64,000 nt of DNA from Rhodoplanes sp963840055 (GTDB lineage Bacteria > Pseudomonadota > Alphaproteobacteria > Rhizobiales > Xanthobacteraceae), in the NCBI GenBank assembly GCA_963840055.1, contig CAWIXM010000031.1:62001-126000 (forward strand), given 5' to 3'. Both the position numbers and the translations under genes were made by a program. Under the pieces are notes generated by a model. That model ran no database searches, had not been told where the DNA came from, and saw only the letters and a program-made list of their open reading frames with translations. Shown here one piece after another: positions 61,130 to 64,000 of the stretch; the stretch's first letter is position 1; every line of letters starts with the position of its first letter.

Positions 61130-62002
61130 ATGGCCGAGTTCCTGCAGTTCGCCTTTTCCGGGCTGACCGTCGGGGCGGTCTACGCGTTGGTCGCGCTCGG
61201 ATTCACGTTGATCTACAACGCGTCCGACGTGATCAACTTCGCGCAGGGCGAGTTCGTCATGATCGGCGGGCTTGCCACCGTGTTCATTGCCGCGGCGGGC
61301 ATTCCGCTCCCCCTCGCCGCCCTGTTGGCCGTCGTCGCCGCCACTGCGGTCGGCCTCGCGCTCTATCGCTTTGCGATCGAACCGGCGCGCGGGGCGAGCG
61401 CCGTCAGCCTCATCATGATCACGATCGGCGCATCGATCTTCCTGCGCGGCGCGGCGCAGGTGATCTTCGACAAGCGCTATCACAGTCTTCCGCCCTTGTT
61501 CGGCGATACGCCGATCAAGTTCGGTGGCGCCGCCATCCTGCCGCAGAGCCTCGTCGTGCTCGCCGGCGCGCTCGTGATCGTCGTCCTTTTATGGACTTTC
61601 ATCGAGCGCACGCTGTTCGGGAAAGCGGTGCTCGCGACAGCGGCGAACAAGCTTGCTGCCCGCCTGGTGGGCATCGATACCCGACGCACGGTCGGCTTTT
61701 CCTTCGCCGTGTCGGCGGCGATCGGCGCCATCGCCGGCATTCTCATCACCCCGATCACGTTGACGAGCTACAATATCGGCACGCTCCTCGCCCTGAAGGG
61801 CTTCGCCGCCGCCATGCTCGGCGGCATTGGCAGCGCGCTGGGCGCGGTGATCGGCGGCCTGCTGCTCGGGCTCCTGGAGGCTTTCTCCGCCGGCTACTTG
61901 TCGTCGCAATACAAGGATGCGGTCGCTTTCATCGTCATTCTGGTCGTCCTGTTCGCTCGCCCGCAAGGGCTGCTCGGTCGGGCAACCGTGGAGCGCGTAT
62001 GA
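61130..62002 (+). CDS. livH: ABC transporter permease LivH (HAAT 2)
   Basis: A 290-aa permease: VGAVYALVALGFTLIYNASD, VINFAQGEFVMIGGLATVFI, and GFAAAMLGGIGSALGAVIGG. Eight or so membrane helices. The stop overlaps livM by ATGA. It is distinct in sequence from the livH at 28498, so the two systems probably carry different ligands. Confidence 0.93.
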   Translation: MAEFLQFAFSGLTVGAVYALVALGFTLIYNASDVINFAQGEFVMIGGLATVFIAAAGIPLPLAALLAVVAATAVGLALYRFAIEPARGASAVSLIMITIGASIFLRGAAQVIFDKRYHSLPPLFGDTPIKFGGAAILPQSLVVLAGALVIVVLLWTFIERTLFGKAVLATAANKLAARLVGIDTRRTVGFSFAVSAAIGAIAGILITPITLTSYNIGTLLALKGFAAAMLGGIGSALGAVIGGLLLGLLEAFSAGYLSSQYKDAVAFIVILVVLFARPQGLLGRATVERV

Positions 62003-63030
62003 GCGTGCGTCGCATCGACGAACGACCGGCGGTGAAGGAAACCTTGCCCTTAGGCCGGCGCCTAGGCTCGGCCGGGACCACGATCGCGGACCGCTTCGCA
62101 GCCTATCGGCTGACGTCGGTGCTTGCGATAGCGGTGGTTATCGCCGTCGTACCTGTTTTTTTTCCATCGACCTATTACTACCGGGTCGCCGCCCTGGTTT
62201 ATGTGTTCGCGCTCGCCGCGCTCGGGCTCAATCTCCTGATGGGCTTCGCCGGTCAGGTGAGCCTCGGCCATGCCGGGTTCATGGGGATCGGCGCCTATGC
62301 GGTCGCGATCGGTCCCACGCATTTCGGTTTGCCGACGTGGCTGTCGCTGTTTGTCGGCGCCGCCCTCTCCGCCGGCGTCGCTTTTTTGGTCGGGCGGCCG
62401 ATCCTGCGGCTGAGAGGGCATTATCTCGCGGTGGCGACGCTCGGTTTCGGCCTCCTGCTCGCCATCGTCTTCAGCAACGAGGCGGAGTGGACGGGCGGGC
62501 CGGACGGCATGTCGGTGCGCCGGCTGGTGCTCATCGGCTGGGCGGTGCGCGGCTCGGAGAACTGGTACTGGTTTTCCGGCGCCACTTTCCTTGTCGGCGC
62601 CGCGCTCGCCTTGAACTTGATCGACAGTCCGGCCGGGCGCGCGATGCGCGCGATCCACGACAGCGAAACCGCGGCGCGGGTGTTGGGCATCGACGTCGCG
62701 CGCACCAAGCTCGTGGTCTTCGTCATCTCGGCCATCTACGCCTCGGTCGCCGGCTCCTATATCGCGCTGTTCAACGGGCACATAACGCCAGAAGTAGCGG
62801 GCTTTCTGCGTTCGATCGAGCTCGTGGCCATGGTGGTGCTGGGCGGAATGGGGTCGATCGCCGGCTCTCTCGTCGGCGCCGCGGTGCTTGTTCTGCTACC
62901 GCAAGTGCTCACCTTTCTGCACGAGTACGAACACTTGGTGCTCGGCCTCATCCTCATGGGCGTGATGATCTTCTTGCGCAATGGGATCGTTCCGAGCATC
63001 GCGGCGGCGCTCAAGGGGCGGTCGTCATGA
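61999..63030 (+). CDS. livM: ABC transporter permease LivM (HAAT 2)
   Basis: A 343-aa permease starting MSVRRIDERPAVKETLPLGR. LivM signature LNLLMGFAGQVSLGHAGFMG, cytoplasmic loop AGRAMRAIHDSETAARVLGI, and SIELVAMVVLGGMGSIAGSL. Intact, unlike its paralogue at 27499. It overlaps livG by ATGA. Confidence 0.93.
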   Translation: MSVRRIDERPAVKETLPLGRRLGSAGTTIADRFAAYRLTSVLAIAVVIAVVPVFFPSTYYYRVAALVYVFALAALGLNLLMGFAGQVSLGHAGFMGIGAYAVAIGPTHFGLPTWLSLFVGAALSAGVAFLVGRPILRLRGHYLAVATLGFGLLLAIVFSNEAEWTGGPDGMSVRRLVLIGWAVRGSENWYWFSGATFLVGAALALNLIDSPAGRAMRAIHDSETAARVLGIDVARTKLVVFVISAIYASVAGSYIALFNGHITPEVAGFLRSIELVAMVVLGGMGSIAGSLVGAAVLVLLPQVLTFLHEYEHLVLGLILMGVMIFLRNGIVPSIAAALKGRSS

Positions 63031-63815
63031 CCATTCTCGCAACCGAAAATCTTTCGATGCGGTTCGGCGGGCTGCGCGCGCTTGACGGGGTGAGCATCGC
63101 CATCCCTGAGCGCTGCGTGTTTTCGATCATCGGACCGAACGGGGCCGGCAAGACGACCCTGTTCAACATGATTTCAGGAATCTACACGCCGCGGGACGGT
63201 CGCGTGCTATTAGCCGGCGAAGACGTAACCGGGCTCAAGCCAGAAAGGCTCGCGCGCCGTGGCCTTTCGCGCACCTTCCAAAACCTGCAGATCTTCTTCC
63301 GCATGACCGCGATCGAGAACGTCATGGTCGGCCGCTACCGCCACGAGCGGACCGGAATCATCGCCGATCTGATTCATCTGCCGATGGTCGGCCGGCAGAA
63401 TCGCGAGACGCGCGAACTGGCGCAGGCGGCGCTCAACCGGGTAGGTCTTGCAGCCATCGCCGAGCAGTCGGCCGGCAGCCTCGCCTATGGCGACCTCAAG
63501 CGGCTGGAGATCGCGCGCGCGCTCGCGAGCGAGCCCAAGGTGCTCCTGCTCGACGAGCCGGCGGCGGGATGCAATCCGGTCGAGACCGCCTCGCTCGAGG
63601 GCGTGATCCGCGACATCGCCGCAGGCGGCGTGACCGTGGTGCTGGTTGAACACGATATGCGGCTGGTCATGAACGTGTCCGACCGGATTCACGTCCTGGC
63701 GAATGGGGCGACGCTGGCCGAGGGCTCCGCCGAAGAGGTGCGCACCAACCAGGCGGTGATCGAGGCCTATCTCGGCGTTCATGGTTCGCGGAGGGACTCG
63801 CGTGCTGTCCATTGA
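63027..63815 (+). CDS. livG: ABC transporter ATPase LivG (HAAT 2)
   Basis: A 262-aa ATPase: Walker A IIGPNGAGKTTLFNMISG, LSRTFQNLQIFFRMTAIENV, signature AGSLAYGDLKRLEIARALAS, Walker B KVLLLDEPAAGCNPVE, and H-loop VVLVEHDMRLVMNVSDRI. The tail overlaps the livF start. Confidence 0.93.
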   Translation: MTILATENLSMRFGGLRALDGVSIAIPERCVFSIIGPNGAGKTTLFNMISGIYTPRDGRVLLAGEDVTGLKPERLARRGLSRTFQNLQIFFRMTAIENVMVGRYRHERTGIIADLIHLPMVGRQNRETRELAQAALNRVGLAAIAEQSAGSLAYGDLKRLEIARALASEPKVLLLDEPAAGCNPVETASLEGVIRDIAAGGVTVVLVEHDMRLVMNVSDRIHVLANGATLAEGSAEEVRTNQAVIEAYLGVHGSRRDSRAVH

Positions 63816-64000
63816 GAATCTGCGCAGCGGCTATGGCCGCATCGAGGCGCTGCACGGCGTATCGCTGGAGGTGCGCGCCGGCGAAATCGTGGCGCTGCTC
63901 GGCGCCAACGGCGCCGGCAAGACGACGCTGCTGCGGACCATCTCCGGGGTGCAACCGGCGACCGCGGGCGAAATCCGGTTCGAGGGCCAACGCATCGACC
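63802..64000 (+). CDS. livF: ABC transporter ATPase LivF (HAAT 2), N-terminal part
   Basis: It starts at GTG 63802 with GGAGGG upstream, inside the end of livG. The visible 66 residues (LSIENLRSGYGRIEALHGVS, VALLGANGAGKTTLLRTISG) are a LivF-type ATPase with Walker A. The gene continues beyond the window. Confidence 0.9.
   Translation, partial: MLSIENLRSGYGRIEALHGVSLEVRAGEIVALLGANGAGKTTLLRTISGVQPATAGEIRFEGQRID

Noticed and set aside
61917..63815. Long plus-strand open frame starting inside livH
   Set aside because: Only its last part is livG in the correct frame; the first 370 codons are an out-of-frame reading of livM, so livG is started at 63027.
1..64000. CRISPR arrays, tRNA or rRNA genes, transposases, integrases
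   Set aside because: No regularly spaced direct repeats, no cloverleaf-like sequences and no transposase or integrase motifs were found on reading; a covariance-model scan would be needed to be certain for small RNAs.

Overview
The window looks like chromosomal DNA of a GC-rich alphaproteobacterium of the order Hyphomicrobiales (Rhizobiales), most likely near Bradyrhizobium, Rhodopseudomonas or a Xanthobacteraceae relative. The evidence is the FixL-FixJ-FixK oxygen-sensing set, a hopanoid (hpn) cluster, two branched-chain-amino-acid-type (HAAT) ABC transporters, a heptose-type LPS core locus, and two families of intergenic palindromic repeats typical of that group. No rRNA, tRNA, CRISPR array, transposase or phage gene was seen.

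Region by region. 1-5.1 kb: tail of a pterin-binding methyltransferase-like gene, a uridine-kinase-like gene whose frame runs into a repeat, a small DUF gene, an orphan histidine-kinase ATPase domain followed by dodecin, a methyltransferase and a NitT/TauT-type binding protein. 5.5-15.9 kb: a low-oxygen/stress island with phosphoribosyltransferase, nicotinamidase, PRPP synthetase, a phosphotransferase, a damaged hsp20, rtcB plus archease, fixK, a frameshifted fixL, fixJ and a receiver-only regulator. Four perfect TTGA-N6-TCAA (FixK-type) boxes lie in intergenic DNA of the first 15.4 kb and probably tie dodecin, pncA, prs, hsp20 and the receiver protein to FixK. 16-19 kb: deaminase, methyltransferase, DUF983 and SURF1. 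19-25.1 kb: LPS core and nucleotide-sugar genes (hldE, hldD, waaF, an LpcC-like glycosyltransferase, galE). 25.2-31.7 kb: FAH-family hydrolase, HAAT operon 1 (binding protein-livH-livM-livG-livF, minus strand, livM frameshifted) and a Crp/Fnr regulator. 32.3-34.7 kb: a conserved unknown, an HPF/RaiA plus cold-shock fusion, an HpcH/HpaI aldolase and a 52-aa protein. 34.8-45.5 kb: squalene-hopanoid biosynthesis (prenyl synthase, hpnC, hpnD, hpnE, shc, hpnH, hpnN). 46.6-53.6 kb: a redox module in which a rubrerythrin sits between two flavo-iron-sulfur fusion proteins built from the same two Nfn-like modules in opposite order. 53.7-59.7 kb: ParB-like protein, deoB, and a dnaE2 swollen by three in-frame repeat insertions. 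59.9-64 kb: HAAT operon 2 (binding protein-livH-livM-livG-livF, plus strand), running off the right edge.

The most distinctive observations are: (1) dnaE2 carries about 235 extra residues encoded by palindromic intergenic-type repeats that keep the frame open; (2) a roughly 103-bp double-hairpin repeat has TAG at both outer ends, and these TAGs are the actual stop codons of five neighbouring genes; (3) the FixK-box set around fixLJK covers NAD/PRPP metabolism; (4) the hsp20 5' leader can fold into a hairpin that hides the ribosome-binding site, like a ROSE-type RNA thermometer; (5) the rubrerythrin/Nfn-like module. Several genes (hsp20, fixL, livM and a small gene at 9.2 kb) carry frameshifts or a stop; this may be decay or residual sequencing error.
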